This document shows positions 47,566 through 56,420 of a stretch of 64,000 nucleotides of DNA, piece after piece. The stretch's first letter is position 1, and every line of letters starts with the position of its first letter. The translations under genes and the position numbers were made by a program. The DNA is from Tubulanus polymorphus (lineage: Eukaryota; Nemertea; Palaeonemertea; Tubulaniformes; Tubulanidae), in contig NC_134034.1 of the NCBI RefSeq assembly GCF_964204645.1, positions 5,079,414 to 5,143,413 on the forward strand, in the 5' to 3' direction. Below the pieces are notes generated by a model that had not been told where the DNA came from, did no database searches, and saw only the letters and a program-made list of their open reading frames with translations.

Positions 47566-48976
47566 GGGTCAACTCCAGAATAGGTCAATATAGTTCCATC
47601 GTAAAGGGTTTTCTTTAATGAAGTGAGCGGTTCGGTTTCAAATTGCCGACCTTATTTTACTTGTCGACAATTCCAACGATTTCAAATTACTGACCAATTC
47701 TAATTGTCGACAATTCCGACGATTTCAAATTGTTGAAGGGAAGATACATTTTCAAGCAAAGACACGGCCCCTCGATCCCACCATCCACTTTGAATCTATA
47801 ATCTACGGACACACCCGGCCCCTCGATTCCAGCCACTTCATATAGAGGTAATCTACGGAAAAACACAGCCCCTTTAGGGTAATCCACACACACACCCCCT
47901 CGATCCCTGCAGCCACTTTATATAAGGGTAATACACGCAAACACACAGCCCCTCGATCCCAACCACTTCATTTAAGGGTAATACACGCAAACACACAGCC
48001 CCTCGATCCCAGCCACTTTATCTAAGGGTAATACACGCAAACACACAGCCCCTCGATCCCAGCCACTTTATATCAGGGTAAATCTAAATCGACGATCTAA
48101 ATATAAGGGTAATCCACGCACACACACAGCCCTCGATCCCAGCCACTTCATTTAAGGGTAATACACGCACACACACAGCCCCTCGATCCCAGCCACTTTA
48201 TTTAAGGGTAATACACGCAAACACACAGCCCCTCGATCCCAGCCACTTTATTTAAGGGTAATACACGCAAACACACAGCCCCTCGATCCCAGCCACTTTA
48301 TCTAAGGGTAATACACGCAAACACACAGCCCCTCGATCCCAGCCACTTTATTTAAGGGTAATACACGCAAACACACAGCCCCTCGATCCCAGCCACTTTA
48401 TATCAGGGTAAATCTAAATCGACGATCTAAATATAAGGGTAATCCACGCACACACACAGCCCTCGATCCCAGCCACTTCATTTAAGGGTAATACACGCAC
48501 ACACACAGCCCCTCGATCCCAGCCACTTTATTTAAGGGTAATACACGCAAACACACAGCCCCTCGATCCCAGCCACTTTATTTAAGGGTAATACACGCAA
48601 ACACACAGCCCCTCGATCCCAGCCACTTTATTTAAGGGTAATACACGCAAACACACAGCCCCTCGATCCCAGCCACTTTATTTAAGGGTAATACACGCAA
48701 ACACACAGCCCCTCGATCCCAGCCACTTTATTTAAGGGTAATACACGCAAACACACAGCCCCTCGATCCCAGCCACTTTATTTAAGGGTAATACACGCGC
48801 ACACACACACGGTCCCTCGATCCCAGCCACTTTATATCAGGGTAAATCTAAATCGTCGGAATTGTCGACAAGTAAAACAGGGCGGCTACGCTCATTGATT
48901 TCCCTACTCGCGGAAGAATACGTGTTATGTACTCAGCCTGGATGGATCTACTTTTACCTGTTCTGGAGTTCGAACC
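47566..48976. mobile_element. TIR element filled with a 50-bp satellite
   Basis: The left end GGGTCAACTCCAGAATAGGT and the right end, inverted, GGTTCGAACTCCAGAACAGG are the same terminus family as 35211-39558. Subterminal words AATTGTCGACAA / TTGTCGACAAGTAAAA are inverted at the two sides. Between them lies the satellite array. The right end abuts the gene at 49039. Confidence 0.65.
47740..48850. repeat. 50-bp satellite array with higher-order variants
   Basis: About 20 copies of a 50-bp unit (CACGCAAACACACAGCCCCT, then CGATCCCAGCCACTTTATTT, then AAGGGTAATA). A variant block (TATCAGGGTAAATCTAAATC then GACGATCTAAATATAAGG) recurs at 48071 and 48401, 330 bp apart, and partly at 48835, which indicates higher-order duplication. 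Early copies at 47740-47930 are degenerate. Confidence 0.95.
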
Positions 48977-49038
48977 GTCTTGGAAATGGGGTGGCATACA
49001 TAACTGAATTCATTGTTGGCTTGGGAAAGGAAATCACA

Positions 49039-50133
49039 ATGGCGTCGTACATTTGGCCCTACTTGTTTGGTACTTCCGACTCGGTGTCTACCACGCATCA
49101 AAATCAAGCTCGTATAGCAGCAGACAGAACAGCAACTAAGCCTTACTTCATATGTTTTACGTACAGTGATGGCGGTTACGAAGAACACGTTTTTCCAGTG
49201 ATAAATATGTGTTTACTTGGCCGACAAAATGAGAGGTCATGCAGTTTGAATGCGAGATTAGTTTACTTCGAATTTGATAGAAACGGCCGCGAAATTCGGA
49301 GGCGATACAAACTACTTGCGGAGACAAGCGGTAAAAGAAGCGAAAACGAGAATGAGACTTTCCCAATCTACGACAAACTCCTGACTGCTGTCGTCAATGA
49401 TTGTGGTAAATCTCGATATCTCGGGCCATCGCTTAACGCGAACGACAAACGACCTCTTGTAAACTACACCCTCCGGTGTTTTCATTTCTACATACAACAT
49501 CTAGTAATCAGAAGAACCTGGCCGCCACATGGGCTACGTACAAGCGGCGAAGAGAATATAAGTCATTTCAAAAAGTCCACGCGCATAAAATCGAGTCGAC
49601 GATTTTGTCGTAAGCATCGGAAAGTGGAAACTAAAAAATCAAACAGTGATGAAATGCTTCGACGTCGAACAGGCAGTGGCACATACATCCCCGTAACAGA
49701 AAATGTTTCGAAACTAGTTTCTCTAGAAAGATTTGAATTCCAAAAATGTCGGGAAAGTGTAGTCGGGGCAGTTTTAAAAGATCCGCAGTTTCGTTTAGAT
49801 ATTGTGATCGAACGTCAGTCAGACGACTCTCCGGAATTACGCGCATTGAAGTCTGACTTCGTCGGTCATGCGTTAGAGATATTTTTCTTTCCCTGGTCAC
49901 AAGTGCGCGTATCTTGGGTAGAATCGATCGGTCCCGAAGTCGCTCGAACTTTCACCTGCTACGATGCGTTTACAATTGATCACGGCAACATCTTCGACGC
50001 CAAGGCCGTTTTGACGTCGTCCGTCGACGCAAGTGGTTTACTACGTCACGGGAACATGTGCTTCTACGAAATCATAGCTTCCACGTTAGAATTACGCCGC
50101 GAACAACTATTGGTGATACAAATGTCTGAATAG
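49039..50133 (+). CDS. Unidentified single-exon protein, about 364 residues
   Basis: An uninterrupted ORF. I choose the ATG at 49039 (MASYIWPYLFG) because the longer frame from 48862 reads through the satellite element's right TIR. The protein has a mixed alpha/beta-like composition: an N-terminal block (to about residue 165, YFICFTYSDGGYEEHVFPV, ARLVYFEFDRNGREIRRRY), a basic low-complexity linker (about 170-215, with KKSTRIKSSRRFCRKHRK), and a C-terminal block (ERFEFQKCRESVVGAVLKD, LEIFFFPWSQVRVSWVE). No signal peptide, membrane segment or known catalytic motif. A poly(A) signal AATAAA follows at about 50265. An ORF this long in AT-rich DNA is unlikely by chance. It could be a lineage-specific host gene or a captured gene. 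Function unknown. Confidence 0.75.
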   Translation: MASYIWPYLFGTSDSVSTTHQNQARIAADRTATKPYFICFTYSDGGYEEHVFPVINMCLLGRQNERSCSLNARLVYFEFDRNGREIRRRYKLLAETSGKRSENENETFPIYDKLLTAVVNDCGKSRYLGPSLNANDKRPLVNYTLRCFHFYIQHLVIRRTWPPHGLRTSGEENISHFKKSTRIKSSRRFCRKHRKVETKKSNSDEMLRRRTGSGTYIPVTENVSKLVSLERFEFQKCRESVVGAVLKDPQFRLDIVIERQSDDSPELRALKSDFVGHALEIFFFPWSQVRVSWVESIGPEVARTFTCYDAFTIDHGNIFDAKAVLTSSVDASGLLRHGNMCFYEIIASTLELRREQLLVIQMSE

Positions 50134-51744
50134 CGAAACAATCTGACTGGCGATCGACATTTTTCGACACAAAATACCGTACTGCAATAATTGATTTTAA
50201 ACTAAGGTACACCGTACGTACCTTGACAGAATATACAATTCGGTAGTTGTATTTTCATCTTTGAATAAAAAACTAGTTTACACCCTTTAAGATATTTTTT
50301 TTCTTATTTTTCATACGCATCCATATTGCTATTATGAATTCTACCTTCTGGTCTCACTACTTCCATCAAATTTGTCAATGTTGCCTACAACAATTCACCC
50401 AGTTTATGGTAGGCCTAGTTGGATCCGATGATATTTGTGGCACCAAAGGTACCACGGTAAGTGGTTTTTTGGTACTTCCTAAACACGATTGAAATGACGC
50501 GCACCCGACACTTGACTTCAACGGTATGCAGTGCGAGTCATGTGGTCTCCATTGTGACCAACCAACCCAGGCCAAAAACTGAATTCAAAGCCAGGCTCAA
50601 ACGATATTTGAATTTTCACTCTGATTTGATTCGTTGTCATAAATGATAGAGTTGTTACCCGATAAATTCATCCAGGAATGAAGCTTCATTGAAAATCACT
50701 GATACGTACCTTAAGGCAACAGAACCAGTCATCCAAGAAATGTCAAATTGGTCAAAGCCAAATCGAACTTTAATTATGAATAAAGTCGCAGACTGGGGAT
50801 ATACCATACGTTGAAACTTAAACGATTATATTCCAAATCTTAAGTACTAAAATAATTACCGGCCTTCATTTTGGACACATAATTCAGAGTGTAACCATCA
50901 GCCATTGGCATTGCCTTGCAGTATCATTGTCTATTTAGCTGAAATGCCATTACTATCTCGTCTCTAAGATCCAAATGAGGGTTTTTGAAAGCTAAGTTGG
51001 CGATTATAAATCTATGTACTATTTGTTGTGAAGTTTCGAAAATAAAAGATGGTAAAGATTCGTGGGTGTGTAACGTATGGTTTGTTTCAATCGGTGACTC
51101 TTTTCAAGTGCAAGTCGGTCAAATGACCAATAAGACTGGTTTTGTTCCCTTTATGCATCAGTGATTTTTCATGAAAGTTTAACAGTACCGTATGAATGAA
51201 ATATCCAATTGCTTCACTTTAAAGAAATATATGAAATGAGTGACATTTTTTCGGGAAACCCTAGGCCTTGGAGATCTACCACTAAGCATGTCATGTTGAC
51301 AATGTTATGGTCTCTAACCTCATGGATCTCTAGAGACATTTAGCATCGTTTGAACTTAAGGCCAAAAATTATCCTTCGTAACGAGACTTCAGATGTTCTA
51401 CACATGCACGGTATATGACTTATGGTAATAACACGACTTTTCTGTTTTTTGAAGCTCGTGTTTTTACCAGATCCCACAATTATAGACCGACGCTTGAAAA
51501 CCAATTTCTTTTTAGAAATTAACGTTTAATTGAAATAATATACCATTAGCCTAACAAACATCTCAAAAATTTCATAAATAAATTATCACACATTCTCTCA
51601 AATAACAACTAAGACTGAAAACATTTTCAGAAAATTGCCTTATTTAGAAACTCATTCGTTACAAGCGGTTACACGATGTAGAAAGTTATCCATACGTTTG
51701 TTAGAGATTTCAATTTCTCTAGTCTCTCACTCGTCGAGTTTTAA
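50134..51744. other. Convergent intergenic region
   Basis: Holds the 3' UTR and poly(A) signal of the gene ending at 50133 (AATAAA near 50265) and the 3' UTR of the minus-strand gene ending at 51745. Nothing else recognised. Confidence 0.5.
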
Positions 51745-51908
51745 TTAATGATTAACTAAGGCTTCGTGTTTTCCGTCGTAAGACCCGCGACCTTGAACTA
51801 CGAGTTTGACGGGACTTTCACCTAGCATTCCTCGAATAACGAACGTACTAGAATAATCTTCGTTATGTCTAAAAAATAAGAATATCACACGATAGGAACC
51901 ATTGGAAT
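51745..51908 (-). CDS. DLEC1: ASH-domain ciliary protein (DLEC1/CFAP81-like), terminal exon
   Basis: The acceptor TTGTTTTTTAG opens the exon in phase 1. It reads SNGSYRVIFLFFRHNEDYSS, then TFVIRGMLGESPVKLVVQGR and GSYDGKHEALVNH and stop. Closing an immunoglobulin-like beta domain with an L.GE..V.L...G.GSYDG strand suits the C-terminal ASH-type domain of axonemal proteins. It joins 52349-52196 in phase across a 287-bp intron. Gene name is a best guess; other ASH proteins of motile cilia (CFAP74, CFAP47, HYDIN) are alternatives. Confidence 0.7.
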
Positions 51909-52195
51909 CTAAAAAACAATTCACGCGAAAAGTTCATTGTGAAGCAAATAAAAGTATGATTTGTGCAAATAATTAGTCGATAATGAAGTACTTACTTTGC
52001 AGTGAAATATATCTTGATCAAGACATTACTGTTTGAAACGTGTGTGATGTAGGCATCCAGTAGACCACTACTGGGAATGAGTCTAAATGTCTCGGGTGTA
52101 CATGTATCGCTCATTACTTCTGTAATTAGTTAATTAATGAGCGTTATTTCATGATACCAATTATAACCATTTCTTTTCTGCCATTTAAAACTGAC

Positions 52196-52349
52196 CGACA
52201 GTTGTCGTCCAATAGCTGTTGGATGAAGTGCGGTTTGACAATTCCACTTCAAGCGAACGTTCCTGTCCAACTAGACACGTTCCAAAATCCAAATGTGATT
52301 TCGTCAGTTGCAAACTAGGTATCGTCAATAATGCCTCTAATGGAACGAT
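52196..52349 (-). CDS. DLEC1: ASH-domain ciliary protein (DLEC1/CFAP81-like), penultimate exon
   Basis: After a TTCACAG acceptor the exon reads IVPLEALLTIPSLQLTKSHL, then DFGTCLVGQERSLEVELSNR and TSSNSYWTTTV. The pattern L.FG.CLVGQ....E..L.N....S..W is the signature of the ASH (ASPM-SPD2-Hydin) beta domain. 154 nt, leaving phase 1 at donor G|GTCAGT (a slightly weak donor). It continues directly from NNGTEQ in the exon at 52983, as expected for a domain junction. Confidence 0.72.
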
Positions 52350-52620
52350 CTGTGAATACAAAAATAGAAATTAATATAAAACTTCATAAAACATTCAAAT
52401 ATTGTCAAAACTAGGGGTTCAGGGAAATCATGAGCAGTTTTTGAAAATGGCCCATAGAATCGATTTGAATTGAATTATTGTGTGTATCGTAGAAGATAGG
52501 GATTGTCTGACAATCATTCCAAACGTTCCTTCGCCTGCCCTCATGACACTGTATCACCTTAAAACTCAGTACTGGCACTAGATATATCAAAATCAATATT
52601 GAGATTATGACGAGGTGCAT

Positions 52621-52773
52621 CTTTTATTTGATTACGACAAAATGTTTCGTCCTTCAAGCCTTCATCATTTGAGAAATAAATTCGACGGTTGCAGCAACAA
52701 TACCTTGTTGATAAGGAGACATTAATGTTTAATGTCTTGAAGGCCAAAACGTTTTGTAGTAATCATATAAAAG
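52621..52773. repeat. Inverted repeat with PLE-like terminal words, intronic
   Basis: The arms 52621-52658 and 52736-52773 are imperfect inverted copies of CTTGAAGG.CAAAACGTTTTGT-like sequence running into AATCATATAAAAG. Similar TGAAGG..GAAACGTTTTGT..AATAAA words occur at Penelope-like element ends. It sits in the intron between exons 52983 and 52349. Confidence 0.6.
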
Positions 52774-52982
52774 ATTCACCTCCTCACATCTCTATATTCA
52801 TTTTAATACATCTTAGCGGAGGCGAAGGGAACAAGATAATTATCACATCATCAAACTGGCACTAGATATTCGACTTTGGATGAATCGTGTTAGAAATTTT
52901 GGAAATACAGTTCTCACGAGGAAAAGAATGCTGGGCATAATTTTCGTTATTTGGCCATTGAAAAAAACTTATATAACAGTAC

Positions 52983-53162
52983 CTGCTCAGTGCCGTTGTT
53001 AAATTTAATTTCTAGATTCTGTTTAAACTGTAACTGACGACATCCATCATCACCAGCTCTCAGCAGAGATACACCTTCAACCTCAGCTTCGTTGTGTTCT
53101 TCAGATTCCAATAATTCTACATACTTCAGTAAATCTAACGTCATATAGAAACCAAGCTCGAC
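52983..53162 (-). CDS. DLEC1: ASH-domain ciliary protein (DLEC1/CFAP81-like), internal exon
   Basis: Exactly 180 nt, phase 0 at both ends, between ATTCACAG and CAG|GTACTG. It reads VELGFYMTLDLLKYVELLES, then an acidic loop and LQFKQNLEIKFNNGTEQ. Joined to the previous exon (62375) it gives a continuous strand ending and a linker typical of repeated ASH/Ig-like modules. The preceding intron is 9.2 kb and is filled by retroelements. Protein role (family knowledge): central-pair or other axonemal structure in motile cilia. Confidence 0.72.
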
Positions 53163-53470
53163 CTGTGAATAAGAATTGATGATTAAAAATTAAACTAGGG
53201 GTCTAGGGATACCATGGTAGCTCGAAATGCCCAACAATCAAATTACAATGTTCAATGTCCCTGGTGAACATATGAAAAAACAATGACCTTGAAACTCACC
53301 AAAATCATAGAACATGTCATGAGCTACAGCCTCGCATTTGATAGCGGTTACAGAATATCAACATGTAACAATATAAACAGACAATTTGTACATATAATTT
53401 AATATCTAACTCCCCTGGTATTGATGTATTAGATGCATGGTTACTGTGAGTACTCAGTACAACTGGAAGT

Positions 53471-53598
53471 TGTCATGATGTGGTATTATGTGGCATTGTT
53501 TATGAATACTATGGCTATTGAATAAGAGTTCAATTCTCATCCGTGCAAATCAACTGTGTTTTGTACGCCATCTCCTGATTCTAAGGACATCCTCAACA
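53471..53598 (+). mobile_element. Probable 5' LTR of the Gypsy element
   Basis: A segment starting TGTCATGATG and ending ..CTCAACA, directly followed by TGGTGGCAGCGG, a primer-binding-site-like word common downstream of Gypsy LTRs. No 3' LTR was found, so the left boundary is not confirmed. Confidence 0.45.
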
Positions 53599-53675
53599 TG
53601 GTGGCAGCGGTATTCAAGGACTGCACATTCTAAATTCAACGGTGAGCTATTGATTGATTGATTGAATGATGAAAA

Positions 53676-54695
53676 ATGGCTGAAAACGTAGACGTGTCAC
53701 TAAGGCCATCGCTGGGTGTGTTTTGCTCACCGCCGCAGCTGAATCTAGCAGACGGCGATGTCGCAGATAATTTCAGAAGATGGAAACGTCAAATGGAGAT
53801 TTACCCGAGTATTGCAGTGGCACCGGGTATGAGTGACGAAACGAAGGTAGCGATTATATTGCACTGTGCTGAGCCGAAGGTAATCGAGATTTATGATCAA
53901 GTTCAGTGGAACGAGGACCATGATGATAAAAAGTCGGACAAGCTGCTTGAGAAATTGGAGAAGTAGCTTACTATGACGCAGGAAAAGATCTTGTGCTACA
54001 AGCCGATAGTTTGCGTACTGGGATGGGCGATGTATTACTCCAAGATGGTCGACCGATCGAGTATGCGTCACGTACGCTGACCAGTTCGAAGTGAAACTGG
54101 GCGCAGATAGCATATCGAGCGAAATTAGACAAATGACAGATACGCGTGAACCATGCCAAGATCTGAGGCCGCAGAACCAGCGAGAAACGTTGTGACAGCA
54201 TCCCGATGGAAGCGAACCATTCGAAAAGATTGCCTATGACTTTTTCGAGATCGAGGGGTCCAACTACCTTGTTACAGTAGATTATTTCTCGAGCTGGATA
54301 GAAATTGCATATGCCTACTACGAAATGTGTATCAGTCCTCAAACAGCAATTTGAGCGTTATGGGATTCCGAAGCAAATCGTGACCGATCCGGGTAATCAG
54401 TTCACTAGTCGTGAATGCAAGGAATTCTTGCACGTATGGAGAATTAACCATATTGAAGCGTCTCCATTTCACCATAGTGCGAATGGCAAAGCCGAAACCG
54501 CTGTAAAAACAATCAGACATCTGATCATTAAATCGATGAAAAGTGGTACCGATTTGCTACAGGCTCTACTAGAGCGCTGCAATACACCACGTCAGGATAC
54601 CGGTTTGAGCCCGGCCGAACTGATGCTCGGAGGTAATGCGCTCATTCATCCCGATGCAAAACCACGCGAAACGCCTGACAGATGTTTGTCGAAAA
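53676..54695 (+). pseudogene. Ty3/Gypsy element, internally deleted, 5' part
   Basis: Blocks on the plus strand: a gag start (53676-53966: PQLNLADGDVADNFRRWKRQ, KVAIILHCAEPKVIEIYDQ); a piece of RNase H (53967-54095: DLVLQADSLRTGMGDVLLQD, RPIEYASRTLTSS) after loss of most of gag, protease and RT; then the integrase core (about 54220-54695: FEKIAYDFFEIEGSNYLVTV, QIVTDPGNQFTSRECKEFL, NGKAETAVKTI) with the D, D and E catalytic residues visible but frameshifts between blocks. The frame stops at CLSKN, where the DIRS element begins, and resumes at 60788. Non-functional. Confidence 0.88.
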
Positions 54696-54916
54696 ATTAC
54701 AATTTTTGGAACTAAAATTTGTATTTCCGAGTAGTACTTACCCTTTCCTATGGTTTTTGCCAATATTTTCTAAATTTGGATTTATCGCCAATGGTTTTTC
54801 TATACGACCCGGCCCTGCGGTATTGCATTTAGCCACCGGCGAAATCCGCCATCTTTTTTCGTCATAGCAGACCAAAAAAAAAAACAGCTATGCGGGGCAG
54901 GTGGGCGGGATTCCCA

Positions 54917-55011
54917 CCATAGGAAAGGGTAAGTACTACTCGGAAATACAAATTTTAGTTCCAAAAATTGTAATATTTCCATCGAGTACTGTACCCTTTC
55001 CTATGGTTTTT
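54917..55011. repeat. DIRS internal complementary region (ICR)
   Basis: 54917-54974 is the reverse complement of the left outer edge (54696-54753), and 54975-55011 is the reverse complement of the right outer edge (60751-60787). This fused copy of both ends, next to the 3' ITR, is the template used in DIRS models to restore ends and circularise the cDNA. Confidence 0.92.
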
Positions 55012-55271
55012 GCTAGACTAGCCTAGCACAAGGATGGTGGGAAAGGTAGATAGAAAAACCACCGCTCAAACGCAAGGTAAGAGGGAAAAAGAGAGCACTT
55101 ACCCAAGCACGGAATGGAGCACTGTAGCACAGGGAAGACCGGTTGGCCACAGTGAGTCCGTCCAGCTCAGGAGCCCCCCCAGAATTTTGCGAAATTAATA
55201 CTTGCAGATATGAGCCCAAACTATGTACAAGGATACACCCCCTGTGATCCTGATAATGCTACATAAATATT

Positions 55272-55967
55272 CTACACTAAAGGGTCCGATCGGAAAGAAC
55301 GGACACCTTGAGCCATGACAACAGGACCAAGTGAAGCTAATGAGCCTAACTGGCCTGAAACATCCCGTAAATAAAATGACGTGAATGTCGACGGTGAATT
55401 CCAAAAGGCGGCCCGACAGACTTCCTCCAACGGAGCACCCGAAAAGGCTGCGCAGGAAGTAGCCATAGACCTCACTTGATGAGAAACGACTCCCTCCGAG
55501 GAAAGATTCTCCTTCAATAAAATGTCCTTGATCATTGAAGAGACCCATCGGGCTACTGTGTCCCGCGAAATATCACCCTTTAGGTGATCCAGCAGCGGAA
55601 TAAATAACCGCTCCCGTGAACCCCTCCGTGAAGCAGAGCGATCTAAATAGAAACACAACGCCCGCACAGGACATAAAGTCCTGTCCGGGATGCCCGGTTC
55701 CACTCGATGTTTTAGGGCTTCAATTCGCCATTGACGCCCAACCGAGCCTGGTCGTTGGTTCTTTGCCAAAAATTCCAAAGCAGGCCGCAGCGAAACAAAT
55801 TCATTCGCTGGCCCAAAGACAATGTGACCTTGTCGGACTGAAAGCGCATGAATCTCAGAGCGACGGGCCGAGCAAGCCAAGAACAGCAAAAATACAGTCT
55901 TTTTTGACAAATTTGCAAAAGACGCTGCCGAAAGAGGTTCAAATGGAGCCTCCATTAACTTCTTCAA
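55272..55967 (-). pseudogene. DIRS tyrosine recombinase, catalytic part
   Basis: 231 codons. The catalytic set is visible: Arg at about 35-36 (CSARRSEIHAL), His163 and Arg166 (SHQVRSMATSCAAF), Trp189 (AAFWNSPSTFTSF) and Tyr199 (FYLRDVSG). This is the R..HxxR..H/W..Y pattern of the integrase/Cre superfamily. The N-terminal half lies in another frame (end of the ORF at 55939-58191), with the shift near a run of four C on the plus strand at about 56049. The enzyme would join circular cDNA to the genome. The single shift suggests recent inactivation or an assembly error. Confidence 0.85.
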
Positions 55968-56420
55968 AATTACAGACAGATCCCATGGTGGAACTGTCCT
56001 TGTTACCCGAGGCCGGGAAATAGAAAACCCAGCAACCAGCTGGGAGATCCCCTGCTACATTTGGCCATCCAGAAGCACGCAATGTATGAGAAATCGCGGA
56101 GCGGTAACCTTTAATAGTTATGACCTGTAAACCTTTTGCTACAAATAGGTGCAGTAAAAAATCTGCCAATTGAGCTACAGAGGGTGAGCATGGATCAATT
56201 TCCCCTGCAGCACACCAATCCGCAAAATGACTCCATTTGGCATCGTAAATGGTACTTGTTGATGGCCGCTTAGATCCTGCGATAAAGGAGGCAGCCTGTT
56301 CTGAAAAGCCTGAAGCTGACAAGGATCGCTGGACAATGGCCAGGCGAGCAGATTTAACCACTGGCTGTTTGGATGATGCCGAAAGATCCCCTGAGACAGA
56401 AGCGATGGGAAATTCGGAAG
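55939..56420 (-). pseudogene. DIRS tyrosine recombinase, N-terminal core-binding part
   Basis: The 3' end of the long minus-strand frame 58191-55939 reads SARLAIVQRSLSASGFSEQA, IAGSKRPSTSTIYDAKWSHF and IKGYRSAISHTLRAS, the SAM-like core-binding region of DIRS recombinases. It overlaps the end of the RT-RNase H frame, as is usual in DIRS elements. The upstream part of that frame (58191 to about 56420) is a shadow of the RT ORF. Confidence 0.75.

Noticed and set aside
47740-48850. CRISPR-like appearance of regular 50-bp repeats
   Set aside because: The repeats are contiguous satellite monomers without unique spacers, in an animal genome.
48862-49038. 59-codon N-terminal extension of the orphan gene
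   Set aside because: Encoded by the right TIR of the satellite element; the ATG at 49039 is the more plausible start.
52411-52620. Minus-strand ORF with a signal-peptide-like start
   Set aside because: Lies in an intron whose flanking exons join in phase without it; no splice or homology support.
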